From: Phycisphaerae bacterium
GTDB lineage: Bacteria > Planctomycetota > Phycisphaerae > Sedimentisphaerales > Anaerohalosphaeraceae
Reading direction: 5' to 3'
Assembly (NCBI GenBank): GCA_018052735.1
Contig: JAGPMT010000029.1
Location: forward strand, 1-40,017
Length of the DNA: 40,017 nt
Part shown: piece after piece, positions 32,564 to 40,017 of the stretch
Numbering within the stretch: position 1 is the stretch's first letter
Layout: each line of letters begins with the position of its first letter
Notes under the pieces: model-generated
Told to the model about the DNA's origin: nothing
The model's input: the letters and a program-made list of their open reading frames with translations, nothing else
The model's database searches: none
Translations under genes and position numbers: made by a program

Positions 32564-33623
32564 CAGCCCAACAGTTGTCAAGGCCCGCTTTTTATGCGGA
32601 CTGCTGTGTGCGGCAGGTCTTTTATTTGGGAGCGGATGCCGGCAGACAGGGGCAGCTTCGCCGCATTTATCTGCCTGTCTTTCTGACAGCCCTCAGTCGA
32701 TTGCTGCCTATTTAGACGATGAGCCGGCTGTCCGCAGCGTGCAGGTTTGGCACAGTGAGGAGGGGCAGGGGCTGGTTGTGCGCACAGACCATTATGTCTT
32801 GTACACAACTCTGCTGGAACCGTTGATGCTCCGGCAGATTCCGGCATTTCTCGAGGCGGCCTGCTCGGCCTGCCAGAGCCAGCTGCCCCAGCCGCTTTCT
32901 ATCAGCAGGCCGATGGAAGTCTATTTATTTTCCAGCCGCAGCCAATGGGAACAGTTTACCCATCGGTTTGCCGGCTCCGATGCCGCGATTTACCTCAGGA
33001 TACAGCGCGGTGCCTATACTCTCAGAGGGGTCATTGCTGCTTATAATATTGGACGAAAGCAGACGTTTTCTGTTTTAGGTCATGAGGTCTGGCATCAGTT
33101 TAATCAGCAGACGTTTGCGTATCGGCTTCCCAGCTGGCTGGATGAAGGTATCGCGGCATTGTTTGAAACCTGTCGCTATACGCAGGGGCGGTTCGTCTTC
33201 GAGCCGCAATACAACCTGATGCGGCTGGGGGCGCTCAAGGAGACTGTTCAGCGGAGCAGCCTTATTTCGCTGCCTTCACTTATAATTCTCAATCCCGGTC
33301 AGGTATTGGACAGCAGCAATGATGCCGTAGCGGCCTTTTATGCCCAAAACTATGCTCTCGTTCGATTCCTTCGGGAATACAACTATGGTATTTATCTTCG
33401 CCGGTACCATGCGCTTCTCTTTGGTGCGGTCGATGGCACGTGGCCGCTGCCGCCGGAGGCAGCGGCCTTGGCGGCAGACCGCTTGCGGCCGCTGACTGTC
33501 GGCTGGAATATGCAGGTATCGCCGGCTTTGTTTAATTTTTATATCGGAGATGTTTCGACGTTGGATGCAGACTATAAGGATTTCTGCCGGAAAATTGTTT
33601 ATGCAGTTCGATTGAAGGACTAA
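32550..33623 (+). CDS. Predicted HExxH zinc-metalloprotease-like exported protein (DUF1570/peptidase MA-like)
   Basis: Exported protein of 357 residues. An N-terminal hydrophobic stretch (residues 12-26) ends in GSGC, a somewhat atypical lipobox, so it may be a lipoprotein. The central feature is GHEVWHQF near residue 178: HExxH, the zinc site of gluzincin-type metallopeptidases. A further LDEGIAALFE about 20 residues downstream supplies the likely third ligand Glu, as in peptidase-MA-like and DUF1570 proteins common in planctomycetes. I chose ATG 32550, which overlaps the AMMECR1 gene by 14 bases; an in-frame start at 32454 would delay the signal sequence by 32 residues. Its substrate is unknown. 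Confidence 0.75.
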   Translation: MRFNSSPTVVKARFLCGLLCAAGLLFGSGCRQTGAASPHLSACLSDSPQSIAAYLDDEPAVRSVQVWHSEEGQGLVVRTDHYVLYTTLLEPLMLRQIPAFLEAACSACQSQLPQPLSISRPMEVYLFSSRSQWEQFTHRFAGSDAAIYLRIQRGAYTLRGVIAAYNIGRKQTFSVLGHEVWHQFNQQTFAYRLPSWLDEGIAALFETCRYTQGRFVFEPQYNLMRLGALKETVQRSSLISLPSLIILNPGQVLDSSNDAVAAFYAQNYALVRFLREYNYGIYLRRYHALLFGAVDGTWPLPPEAAALAADRLRPLTVGWNMQVSPALFNFYIGDVSTLDADYKDFCRKIVYAVRLKD

Positions 33624-33684
33624 AACATGCAGTTCCGGCAGGTTCTGAAGGATTTTACTTTTGTTGATCGGGGTATTACGGACA

Positions 33685-34305
33685 ATGTCTAATCAGAGAC
33701 TATCAATGGCCTATCTGCCGAAATCTCAATTCATTCTGGCTTCGGCCTCGCCGCGACGGAAACTGCTGCTGCAGAAAGCAGGCTATTGCTTTGAGGTTGT
33801 TCCTTCCAATGTGGATGAATCCCTGTATGACCCCCAAGGCCTGACTTCAGACATCTATGCACAGCAGCTGGCTCTGGCCAAGGCCAAAGATGTGGCCGCT
33901 CGCTTTACCAATGCGCTGGTGGTTGGCGCTGATACGGTTGTGGATTTGGACGGGGAAATTATCGGAAAACCGGATGATGCGGCACATGCTGAGGCAATTA
34001 CGCGCAAACTGTTCAGCAAGCCGCATAAGGTCATCACGGCTCTGGCGCTGGTATGCATAGAAAAAACCATCGAAATCGTAGAGACCGATACGACAATTGT
34101 CTACCCTCGCCGGCTGACAGAAGCCCAAATTGCCGAACACATCCGCAAAGGAGACTGGCAGGGCAAAGCCGGCGCCTACGGCATTCAGGAATCCGGCGAT
34201 GCATTTGTTGAACGCATAGACGGCTCATTTACTAATGTGATGGGATTGCCGATGGAGCGGTTTGGAATCCTGCTGCAGAAATTGGGTATCACGCCGCCAA
34301 AATAG
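33685..34305 (+). CDS. maf: Maf-family nucleotide pyrophosphatase
   Basis: House-cleaning enzyme that hydrolyses dTTP/UTP or modified nucleotides, 206 residues. The family motifs are all seen: LASASPRRKLLL, VVGADTVVDLDGEIIGKPDD (the conserved metal-binding Asp and the Glu/Lys), DTTIVYPRRLTEAQI, and the closing KAGAYGIQESGDAFVERIDGSFTNVMGLPM. The start could be ATG 33685 or ATG 33706 (MAYLPKS); both have weak ribosome binding sites, and the conserved part begins at about residue 13 of the longer form. A terminator follows. Confidence 0.93.
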   Translation: MSNQRLSMAYLPKSQFILASASPRRKLLLQKAGYCFEVVPSNVDESLYDPQGLTSDIYAQQLALAKAKDVAARFTNALVVGADTVVDLDGEIIGKPDDAAHAEAITRKLFSKPHKVITALALVCIEKTIEIVETDTTIVYPRRLTEAQIAEHIRKGDWQGKAGAYGIQESGDAFVERIDGSFTNVMGLPMERFGILLQKLGITPPK

Positions 34306-34359
34306 AACAAACCGATAATGCCAAACAGGCCTAAAAGAAATACAAAATGGACGTACTAT

Positions 34360-34395
34360 AGCCGTTAATAGAGATTTTGATTAACGGCTGTTTTG
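34360..34395 (+). terminator. Rho-independent terminator after maf
   Basis: AGCCGTTAAT (34360-34369) pairs perfectly with ATTAACGGCT (34380-34389) around a 10-base loop and is followed by GTTTTGCTT. Confidence 0.7.
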
Positions 34396-34469
34396 CTTCG
34401 TGATAAAATATCTGTTTGGTTTTTCGGGCAGATATATTTTACCCGTACATAAAGAAACAGGAGGGTATT

Positions 34470-36170
34470 ATGAGGAATGCTGCGTTCATTTCTATTTTTA
34501 CCTTGTCTATATGGATGTCTGTCTATTGTCTATCGGACGCCTATATTTGGACTTCTTCCGCAGGCGGTCAATTGGGGGATCCCTCAAACTGGCTGCCGTT
34601 CGGGATTCCCGGCCAGCAGGATGATGTCCGCTTTACTCTTGCCGGCAGTTATGGGGTGTGGCTGGACCAGCCGTACACGCATCAAACCTTGATGGTGGAT
34701 GGTTCAGAACTTGCTTTGGATTTGCGGGGACACAATTGGCGTTTTGAAGGGTGGGATGACCGGTACCGGTGTGTAACCATTGGCGATGCGAATGCATCGA
34801 AATTAGCTGTTTCTGGCGGCGGAACAGTAAGTTCGCATGCAGTTTTTCTGGGATGGGGAAATGATTTAGAAACCGTTTTGGAATTGGCCGGCGAAAATAC
34901 AGAATGGATCGTTAATATTGACGGCAACTGGGACGGTTTGTTTGCCGGAGGAGTGGGCGGTCTTGCGAGACTGCGGATCTATGACAATGCTGTCCTTAAG
35001 CATGGCCACGGCGAAAGCGGCCGTTTTAGGGGAAATCAGACTGTTATTGAAATTGAAGATCCAAATTCCGAGTGGTATGTGGACGGCTGGTTTGGAATGT
35101 CTTGGGAAGGCGCAACGGATGTTTTTCTTAAGAATGGTGCGAGAGCCAAATTCGGGATGCTCGAAATGGCGGTCTTGCCGGGTTCGTCAGCCGTCATCAG
35201 CCTGACCGGCCGAGAGACGGAACTGGCGATTGAAAATTGGTGGGATTATGTGCCTCTTTTTATAGGCAGGCAGGGCTGGGGTGTTGTCAATATGACCGAC
35301 TCAAGACTTTTCTGCAGCGGAAATATGGTTCTTGCGGAACAGCCCGGCAGTGCAGGGCAACTAAATCTCTACGGCAGCTCATGGGCTGACTGTCAAGGTT
35401 CAGCGGCCGTCGGCGGCGATTTGGACAGCCGCGGCGGCACGGCGATGATCCATTTGCAGGGGGATCTTTGGAATGGTTTTTACAGTACTCTGACTGCTGC
35501 TTACAGCTATGAAGGCCAATCAATAGTTGTCTGGCCGAAGGGGACCATTCGCATGGATGGCGGTACGATTACCCTTGAGTATGGTGACAGGGCTAATCCT
35601 GTCGTTCTCAAAGGAGGCATCCTCGAGGGATGGGGATGGATTTGGGGAGATGTCCAGAATGAAAGTGGCCGCGTTGCCTTAGGTGCAATAGGAGACTGGA
35701 AGGCCCTTGACATTGGCTATAACTATACGCAAAACGCCGCAGGTGTATTGAAAATCAGCATCGGGGGCAGGGATACATACTGGCAGTACGGGGGGCTGGT
35801 GCTGACCAATGGGTGGGGAGAATATGGACGGGCCTATCTGGATGGAATGCTCGAAGTGGAATTACTGTATGGATTTATCCCCGATCCCTCGGATGAATTT
35901 GTGATTATTGATGCCCAACAGGTGGAAGGGCAGTTTGTCAATGCTGCCGGTGCTGGCGGCATTGGCAAATATGTATTTGAGCAGGGGACGTTTGATGTCT
36001 GGTATGAGTCCAACCGGGTGGTTTTGCGCAATTTCAGAACAGAGCCTTCTTGTCCAGCTTTTCCGGATGCAGATCTGAACCGGGACTGTCGTGTAGATTT
36101 GGCGGATTTGAGCCGTATGGCGGCTCAATGGCTGGATTGCGGCTTGCAGCCGCTGGACTATTGTTATTGA
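34470..36170 (+). CDS. Secreted repeat protein with C-terminal dockerin type I-like module
   Basis: Predicted exported protein of 566 residues. A signal peptide (residues 1-24) is followed by YIWTSSAGGQLGDPSNW, typical of autotransporter-like or beta-helix surface proteins, and then many Gly/Asn-rich beta-strand repeats (LRIYDNAVL, VFLKNGARAKFG, LNLYGSSW). The last 35 residues, with DADLNRDCRVDLADLSRMAAQWLDC, form a dockerin-type calcium loop and helix, which in this class marks exported, possibly surface-bound proteins. No cohesin is visible. AGGAGGG lies before ATG 34470, so I reject the longer form from 34416. The function of the repeats is unknown, perhaps adhesion or glycan binding. Confidence 0.75.
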   Translation: MRNAAFISIFTLSIWMSVYCLSDAYIWTSSAGGQLGDPSNWLPFGIPGQQDDVRFTLAGSYGVWLDQPYTHQTLMVDGSELALDLRGHNWRFEGWDDRYRCVTIGDANASKLAVSGGGTVSSHAVFLGWGNDLETVLELAGENTEWIVNIDGNWDGLFAGGVGGLARLRIYDNAVLKHGHGESGRFRGNQTVIEIEDPNSEWYVDGWFGMSWEGATDVFLKNGARAKFGMLEMAVLPGSSAVISLTGRETELAIENWWDYVPLFIGRQGWGVVNMTDSRLFCSGNMVLAEQPGSAGQLNLYGSSWADCQGSAAVGGDLDSRGGTAMIHLQGDLWNGFYSTLTAAYSYEGQSIVVWPKGTIRMDGGTITLEYGDRANPVVLKGGILEGWGWIWGDVQNESGRVALGAIGDWKALDIGYNYTQNAAGVLKISIGGRDTYWQYGGLVLTNGWGEYGRAYLDGMLEVELLYGFIPDPSDEFVIIDAQQVEGQFVNAAGAGGIGKYVFEQGTFDVWYESNRVVLRNFRTEPSCPAFPDADLNRDCRVDLADLSRMAAQWLDCGLQPLDYCY

Positions 36171-36283
36171 CTGCCGTCGCATGCAAAAGCTGCCCGAAAA
36201 CACAGAGCCATAAAATCCCAATGGGACCAATTCCAATCAAAGCCGTTTCTTCCTGCCGGCTAAGCAGCAAAATAACACAATGT

Positions 36284-36312
36284 TTGAATTCCTAACATTC
36301 TGGGTGTATAAT
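36284..36312 (+). promoter_or_regulatory. Predicted promoter for the first EEP-family gene
   Basis: TTGAAT (36284-36289) and TATAAT (36307-36312) are 17 bases apart; start near 36319, 41 bases before the ATG at 36360. Its hexamers are identical to those of the GH43 promoter. Confidence 0.6.
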
Positions 36313-36359
36313 CATCATAGCAGGCAATAACGAACAGGGATTTTTATTGGAAGCTTATT

Positions 36360-37262
36360 ATGAAGCGATTTTTGGCAGTGACAGCTCTTTTAGGGATTCT
36401 ATTAGCCGGCTGTGTAACCGAAAATAAGGCGGCTGGCCGGAAAATTGTTTTTCCGGCAGATGACCCCAATATTATTAACGCAGTAACATTTAATATACGC
36501 TACGGTACAGCCGATGACGGGCCAAACAGCTGGGCCAATCGAAAAGAGCTGGTTTTTAACCTTTTGGCGGATCAGGCAGCTGACATCATAGGACTGCAGG
36601 AAGCACTGGATTTTCAGATTAATGAAATCCGCGCCGCTCTGCCTCAATACAGCGTCGTAGCTGTCGGCCGGGATGACGGCAGGAAGCAGGGTGAATCATG
36701 TCCAATTTTTTATCGCCGGGACCGGTTTTCACGGTTGGATTCGGGCACATTTTGGTTTTCTAATACTCCGTGGATTGCCGGCTCTAAACATTGGGGCAAT
36801 ACCCTGCCTCGCATATGCACTTGGATTTGTCTTAAGGAAAAAAAGACCGGCAAACTATTTTATGTCTATAATCTCCATTTGGATCACCAGTCCCAACTAT
36901 CCCGTCAGAAAAGTGTTGAACTGCTTGCCAAGCAAATTGCCCGCCGTCCACACGGCGTCCCTTTTATTGTGATGGGCGATTTTAATATAGGATTGTCTGA
37001 ACCGGCAATGGCCTATCTGCTTGCCGGCAGTCCTCTTTCGAATCAGATTAGAGATACATGGCAGTATCTGCATCCAGACCAAACGCCTCCCGGTACTTAC
37101 CACGCCTTTGAAGGAACTGCCCGCGGCCCCAAGATTGATCATATTCTTATCGGACCCGGCATAGAAATTAGTGAAGTGGCTATTGATGCTCGCTCGTTTA
37201 ATGGCCGCTGGCCTTCAGACCACTTTCTCGTGGCGGCTTGCCTGAACCTCACATCGAAATAA
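36360..37262 (+). CDS. Endonuclease/exonuclease/phosphatase family lipoprotein, copy 1
   Basis: Predicted lipoprotein of 300 residues with a clear lipobox (LLAGC, Cys at about 18). The rest is a DNase I-like EEP domain: TFNIRYG near 44, the metal-binding Glu in IGLQEA near 78, HLDHQSQ near 178, VMGDFN near 208, KIDHILIG near 258 and the final SDHFLV. Such secreted enzymes cleave nucleic acids, phosphoinositides or sphingomyelin; which one cannot be told. It is a tandem paralogue of the next gene, sharing long identical stretches including LDSGTFWFS and SRQKSVELLA. No binding partner is near. Confidence 0.87.
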   Translation: MKRFLAVTALLGILLAGCVTENKAAGRKIVFPADDPNIINAVTFNIRYGTADDGPNSWANRKELVFNLLADQAADIIGLQEALDFQINEIRAALPQYSVVAVGRDDGRKQGESCPIFYRRDRFSRLDSGTFWFSNTPWIAGSKHWGNTLPRICTWICLKEKKTGKLFYVYNLHLDHQSQLSRQKSVELLAKQIARRPHGVPFIVMGDFNIGLSEPAMAYLLAGSPLSNQIRDTWQYLHPDQTPPGTYHAFEGTARGPKIDHILIGPGIEISEVAIDARSFNGRWPSDHFLVAACLNLTSK

Positions 37263-37513
37263 TCGATAACTCGGTCGATTCCAGTCTGAAACAGCCCAGA
37301 TGCTGCGGCTGCAGGGGGGAAATTATTTTCTTATTTTTTCAAGTTTTGGTCCTTTGCTTACCGTTTTAATGAGTGAGGGGATTTAAAACAGTACAGGCTT
37401 GTCAGCTTTTAGGCATTCTCCAGCAGATGTCCGAAGGGCAAGCAGCGCCCAAAGCGGATGGATGCCCATAGCGTCAGGGATTGCCTGTCTTGGTTTATTA
37501 TTGGGAGTTCTAA

Positions 37514-38497
37514 GTGAATCAAAATGACATCAGGAGGTTGTCTCTGGCAGGATTGGCAGTATTGTCTTTCTTTATCCCCACAATGCCGGCCCGAACGCCA
37601 TCCGAGCAAGTCCCATTACCTAAAATTGAGCCGGGCGTTGTCAAGGTGATGACCTTCAACATCCGCAATGATACAATAGTAGATGGTCCCAATCGATGGA
37701 GCCGCCGCAAGAATATCGTCTTTAATATGCTTCGGGACCATAACGCTGATGTCATCGGGCTTCAGGAAGCCGAGAATGAGCAGGTTTGTGATATTCAAAT
37801 GGCGCTGCCCTGTTACAGCCGCTATGCTGTCGGCAGAAATGACGGCCGCCGGCAAGGTGAAACATGTGCCATTTTTTACCGGACAGATCGCTTCCGCTTG
37901 CTGGATTCCGGGACATTCTGGTTTTCGGATACACCCTCTGTGCCGGGGACAAAGGACTGGGGCAATCTATGGCCCCGCATCTGCAGCTGGGTCCGGCTGG
38001 CCGAAAGGCAGAGCGGACAGGCGTTTTATGTCTATAATGTCCACTTGGATAATTTGTCGCAGCATTCCCGCCAGAAAAGCGTCGAACTGCTGGCCCGTCA
38101 AGTCGCTTCACGCAAAAGCCGGGATCCCTTCATTGTTATGGGCGACTTCAATATGGAACTGGACAATCCTGCAATGCGCTATCTGCAGAAACAGGGTATT
38201 CAAACGCCGTATCCGCGAATGGTTGATGCCTGGTCCTCCGTTCATTCGGGCAAGCCCAGCTTGGGAACGCGTCACAGTTTTCGGGGCAGCATCTCGGGGC
38301 CGGCCATCGACCATATCCCTATCTGTGAAACACTGCAGGCTCTGGATGTCAGCATTGACCGCCGCGCCGGAGAAAACGGACGCTATCCGTCAGACCATTT
38401 TCCCGTAATCGCCCGCATACTGCTGAAACCTTCGACCCTGCCGGAATATGCCGCCTTATCCTCTTCTGCGGCGTCTTCTCTGGACCGCATCCCGTAA
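37514..38497 (+). CDS. Endonuclease/exonuclease/phosphatase family exported protein, copy 2
   Basis: A 327-residue paralogue of the preceding gene. It has the same EEP motifs (TFNIRNDT, IGLQEAEN, VHLDNLSQ, VMGDFNME, AIDHIPIC, SDHFPVI), but the N-terminus is a plain hydrophobic signal (LAGLAVLSFFIPTMPA) with no lipobox, and HLDH has become HLDN. It also has an extra Ser/Ala-rich C-terminal tail of about 20 residues. The start is GTG 37514 with GGGAG just upstream. The two copies probably arose by tandem duplication and differ in anchoring: one lipid-linked, one soluble. A hairpin terminator follows. Confidence 0.87.
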   Translation: MNQNDIRRLSLAGLAVLSFFIPTMPARTPSEQVPLPKIEPGVVKVMTFNIRNDTIVDGPNRWSRRKNIVFNMLRDHNADVIGLQEAENEQVCDIQMALPCYSRYAVGRNDGRRQGETCAIFYRTDRFRLLDSGTFWFSDTPSVPGTKDWGNLWPRICSWVRLAERQSGQAFYVYNVHLDNLSQHSRQKSVELLARQVASRKSRDPFIVMGDFNMELDNPAMRYLQKQGIQTPYPRMVDAWSSVHSGKPSLGTRHSFRGSISGPAIDHIPICETLQALDVSIDRRAGENGRYPSDHFPVIARILLKPSTLPEYAALSSSAASSLDRIP

Positions 38498-38505
38498 AAT
38501 TGCAG

Positions 38506-38529
38506 AAAAAAAAGACCGCTCTCTTTTTT
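38506..38529 (+). terminator. A/T-rich hairpin terminator after the second EEP gene
   Basis: A run AAAAAAGA (38508-38515) pairs with TCTTTTTT (38522-38529) around a short loop; flanking GCAG and CTGC can add pairs. The T-run arm itself serves as the tail. Confidence 0.55.
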
Positions 38530-38613
38530 ACCTGCCCGCAATCCTGTATAGTGATGCTGCTGTAAGATATAATGGGTATAGACATCCGGTATTGAGACAA
38601 AGGAGATGAGCGA

Positions 38614-39909
38614 ATGCGACGGCTGATGAGTACTCTGATTATGGGGATTGCTTCAATCCATCCTATGGCAGCAGCGGCTGACAGTCTTGCCGGTCCTCCG
38701 GCGAACAAGCTGTGTTTGTGGTATCGTCAGCCGGCAGCAGACTGGATGACTTCTGCTCTGCCGATTGGCAACGGTCTTTTGGGGGCGATGATTTTCGGCG
38801 GAGCCAAAGAGGAACATATCCAGTTCAACGATAAAACCCTCTGGACAGGCAGCAGGACTTCGCGCGGGGCGTATCAAAACTTTGGCGATGTCTATCTCCG
38901 CTTTGACCATCCGGACAGCGTGTCACTGTATCGGCGGGAATTGGATTTAGAAGAAGGGATTGCCCGGGTCTGCTATACAGTCGATTCGACCGATTTCAGC
39001 CGGGAATATTTTGCCAGCTATCCGGATAAACTCATTGTCATGCGCATCACTGCCGGCAAGCCGGGAGCAATCAGCTTTGCCCTCACTCTGCAGGATGCGC
39101 ATTCCGGCACAAAAAACACCGCTCCTGATGCAATTTCAATTTCAGGCAAGCTGACAGTGCTGTCCTATCTGGCCTCTGTTAAGGTTATACCTGAAGGCGG
39201 CCGGCTGGATTGTTCATCCGAGCAGATTACTGTGGCCGGTGCGGATGCTGTGACAATACTTCTAACCGGGGGAACGGACTATGACCCGACCCGTGCCGAG
39301 TATCTGGGCAGCGGCCTGCAGGAACGAATTGTCAACTGCATCAAAGAGGCTTCGGCAAAATCGTATGCGCAGCTCAAATCCCGCCATCTTGCGGATTATC
39401 AGGCCCTATTTAACCGGGTTTGTTTGTCTCTGAACGACAGCAAGCCGGCGATTCCGACAGATGAACTGCTGACCAGCTATAATGCCGGTTCGTATGATCC
39501 GGCGCTGGACGTGCTGTATTTTCAGTACGGCCGTTATCTGATGATAAGCTGCTCCCGGGGCATGGCCCTGCCTTCGAACCTGCAGGGCTTATGGAACAAT
39601 TCCAATCGGCCGCCTTGGGAGTGTGATATCCATTCCAACATCAATGTCCAGATGAATTACTGGCCGGCCGAAACGGCCAATCTGTCCGAATGCCATCTGC
39701 CGTTTTTGGATTATATTTATAATGAGGCAGCGGTACAGACATCGTGGTCGAACATGGCTGCTTCGCTGGGCTGCCGCGGCTGGACGATGAAGACCCAGAA
39801 CAATATCTTTGGGTATTCCGACTGGAACTGGAACCGTCCGGCCAATGCATGGTACTGTATGCACCTCTGGCAGCACTATGCCTATACATTAGACAGCGGC
39901 TTTCTCTAG
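38614..39909 (+). CDS. Glycoside hydrolase family 95 alpha-L-fucosidase-like protein, ending at an in-frame TAG
   Basis: Predicted exported glycosidase acting on alpha-1,2-linked fucose or related sugars; the visible open part is 431 residues. A signal peptide (residues 1-22) is followed by the GH95 N-terminal beta-sandwich (LWYRQPAADWMTSALPIGNGLLGAMIFGG, FNDKTLWTG), then the helical (alpha/alpha)6 catalytic start with SNLQGLWNN and DIHSNINVQMNYWPAE near 343, whose Asn residues match those needed in characterised GH95 enzymes. At 39907-39909 a TAG interrupts the sequence, although the same frame continues with clear family sequence to the end of the window. AGGAG (38601-38605) precedes ATG 38614. 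It may be a pseudogene, a read error or a true recoded codon. Confidence 0.85.
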   Translation: MRRLMSTLIMGIASIHPMAAAADSLAGPPANKLCLWYRQPAADWMTSALPIGNGLLGAMIFGGAKEEHIQFNDKTLWTGSRTSRGAYQNFGDVYLRFDHPDSVSLYRRELDLEEGIARVCYTVDSTDFSREYFASYPDKLIVMRITAGKPGAISFALTLQDAHSGTKNTAPDAISISGKLTVLSYLASVKVIPEGGRLDCSSEQITVAGADAVTILLTGGTDYDPTRAEYLGSGLQERIVNCIKEASAKSYAQLKSRHLADYQALFNRVCLSLNDSKPAIPTDELLTSYNAGSYDPALDVLYFQYGRYLMISCSRGMALPSNLQGLWNNSNRPPWECDIHSNINVQMNYWPAETANLSECHLPFLDYIYNEAAVQTSWSNMAASLGCRGWTMKTQNNIFGYSDWNWNRPANAWYCMHLWQHYAYTLDSGFL

Positions 39910-40017
39910 CAGAAAGCATATCCCGTGATGAAAAGCGCTTGTGAATTCTGGCTGGACCGTCTGACGGCTGATGCCGACGGAACGCTGGCGGCTCCGGATG
40001 AATGGTCGCCTGAACAT
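39910..40017 (+). other. In-frame continuation of the GH95 protein after the TAG
   Basis: Reading on in the same frame gives QKAYPVMKSACEFWLDRL and then DEWSPEH, which are typical GH95 residues, so the enzyme originally ran through. The window ends in this region, so the C-terminal half with the remaining catalytic residues is not visible. Confidence 0.75.

Noticed and set aside
38614-40017. Genome-wide reassignment of TAG to an amino acid.
   Set aside because: Several ordinary genes in this window end normally with TAG, at the expected family length.
1-40017. CRISPR arrays, rRNA genes or phage structural genes.
   Set aside because: No direct-repeat array, rRNA signature or capsid/tail gene seen.

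Overview
The window looks like a chromosomal segment of an anaerobic, polysaccharide-degrading planctomycete, most likely class Phycisphaerae (Sedimentisphaerales-like). This is inferred from gene content only: a secreted WPQWRG-type PQQ-like beta-propeller protein, a SpoVG with an inserted zinc ribbon, a secreted dockerin-type protein, several glycoside hydrolases, and the siroheme-dependent (Ahb) heme route seen mainly in anaerobes. No marker such as 16S rRNA is present.

Layout. 1-6320 (+): secreted beta-propeller protein, terminator, then a tight heme cluster of HemX/CcsA-like membrane protein, glutamyl-tRNA reductase (hemA), ahbD and ahbC. 6321-9508 (-): 2-oxo-acid dehydrogenase E2-like acyltransferase and a short pheT. 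9846-13497 (+): TonB-dependent receptor and dprA. 13491-14066 (-): excisionase-like HTH protein fused to a degenerate receiver domain. 14067-14851: a 785-base gap with a good promoter, multi-helix RNA structure and a long 6S-like hairpin. 14852-19316 (+): rny, a YmdB-type phosphoesterase, xseA and xseB. 19569-23345: a scar-like region between two tRNA-Leu genes, with a truncated integrase, a GH43 gene under its own promoter, and about 1.4 kb of repeat-bearing non-coding DNA. 23436-28966 (+): HMGL-like (homocitrate/Re-citrate synthase-like) enzyme, HAD hydrolase, threonine synthase, GH3 glycosidase. 29491-31256: FlgM-like protein (+) facing spoVG and ispE (-). 31349-34305 (+): YqaA/DedA membrane protein, AMMECR1 protein, HExxH lipoprotein, Maf. 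34470-40017 (+): dockerin-type secreted protein, two tandem endonuclease/exonuclease/phosphatase paralogues, and a GH95 alpha-fucosidase interrupted by an in-frame TAG.

How it fits together. HemA starts tetrapyrrole synthesis and AhbC/AhbD finish heme from the siroheme branch; AhbA/B are not in the window. The rny-YmdB-xseA-xseB block is RNA/DNA processing. GH43, GH3, GH95, the TonB receptor and the dockerin protein suggest plant or algal glycan use, although they do not form one operon.

The points most worth following are the structured leader ahead of rny, the amber codon in GH95, the HemA-AhbD-AhbC cluster, the tRNA-Leu-bounded scar with a 130-bp inverted-repeat element, and a possibly leaderless xseA.
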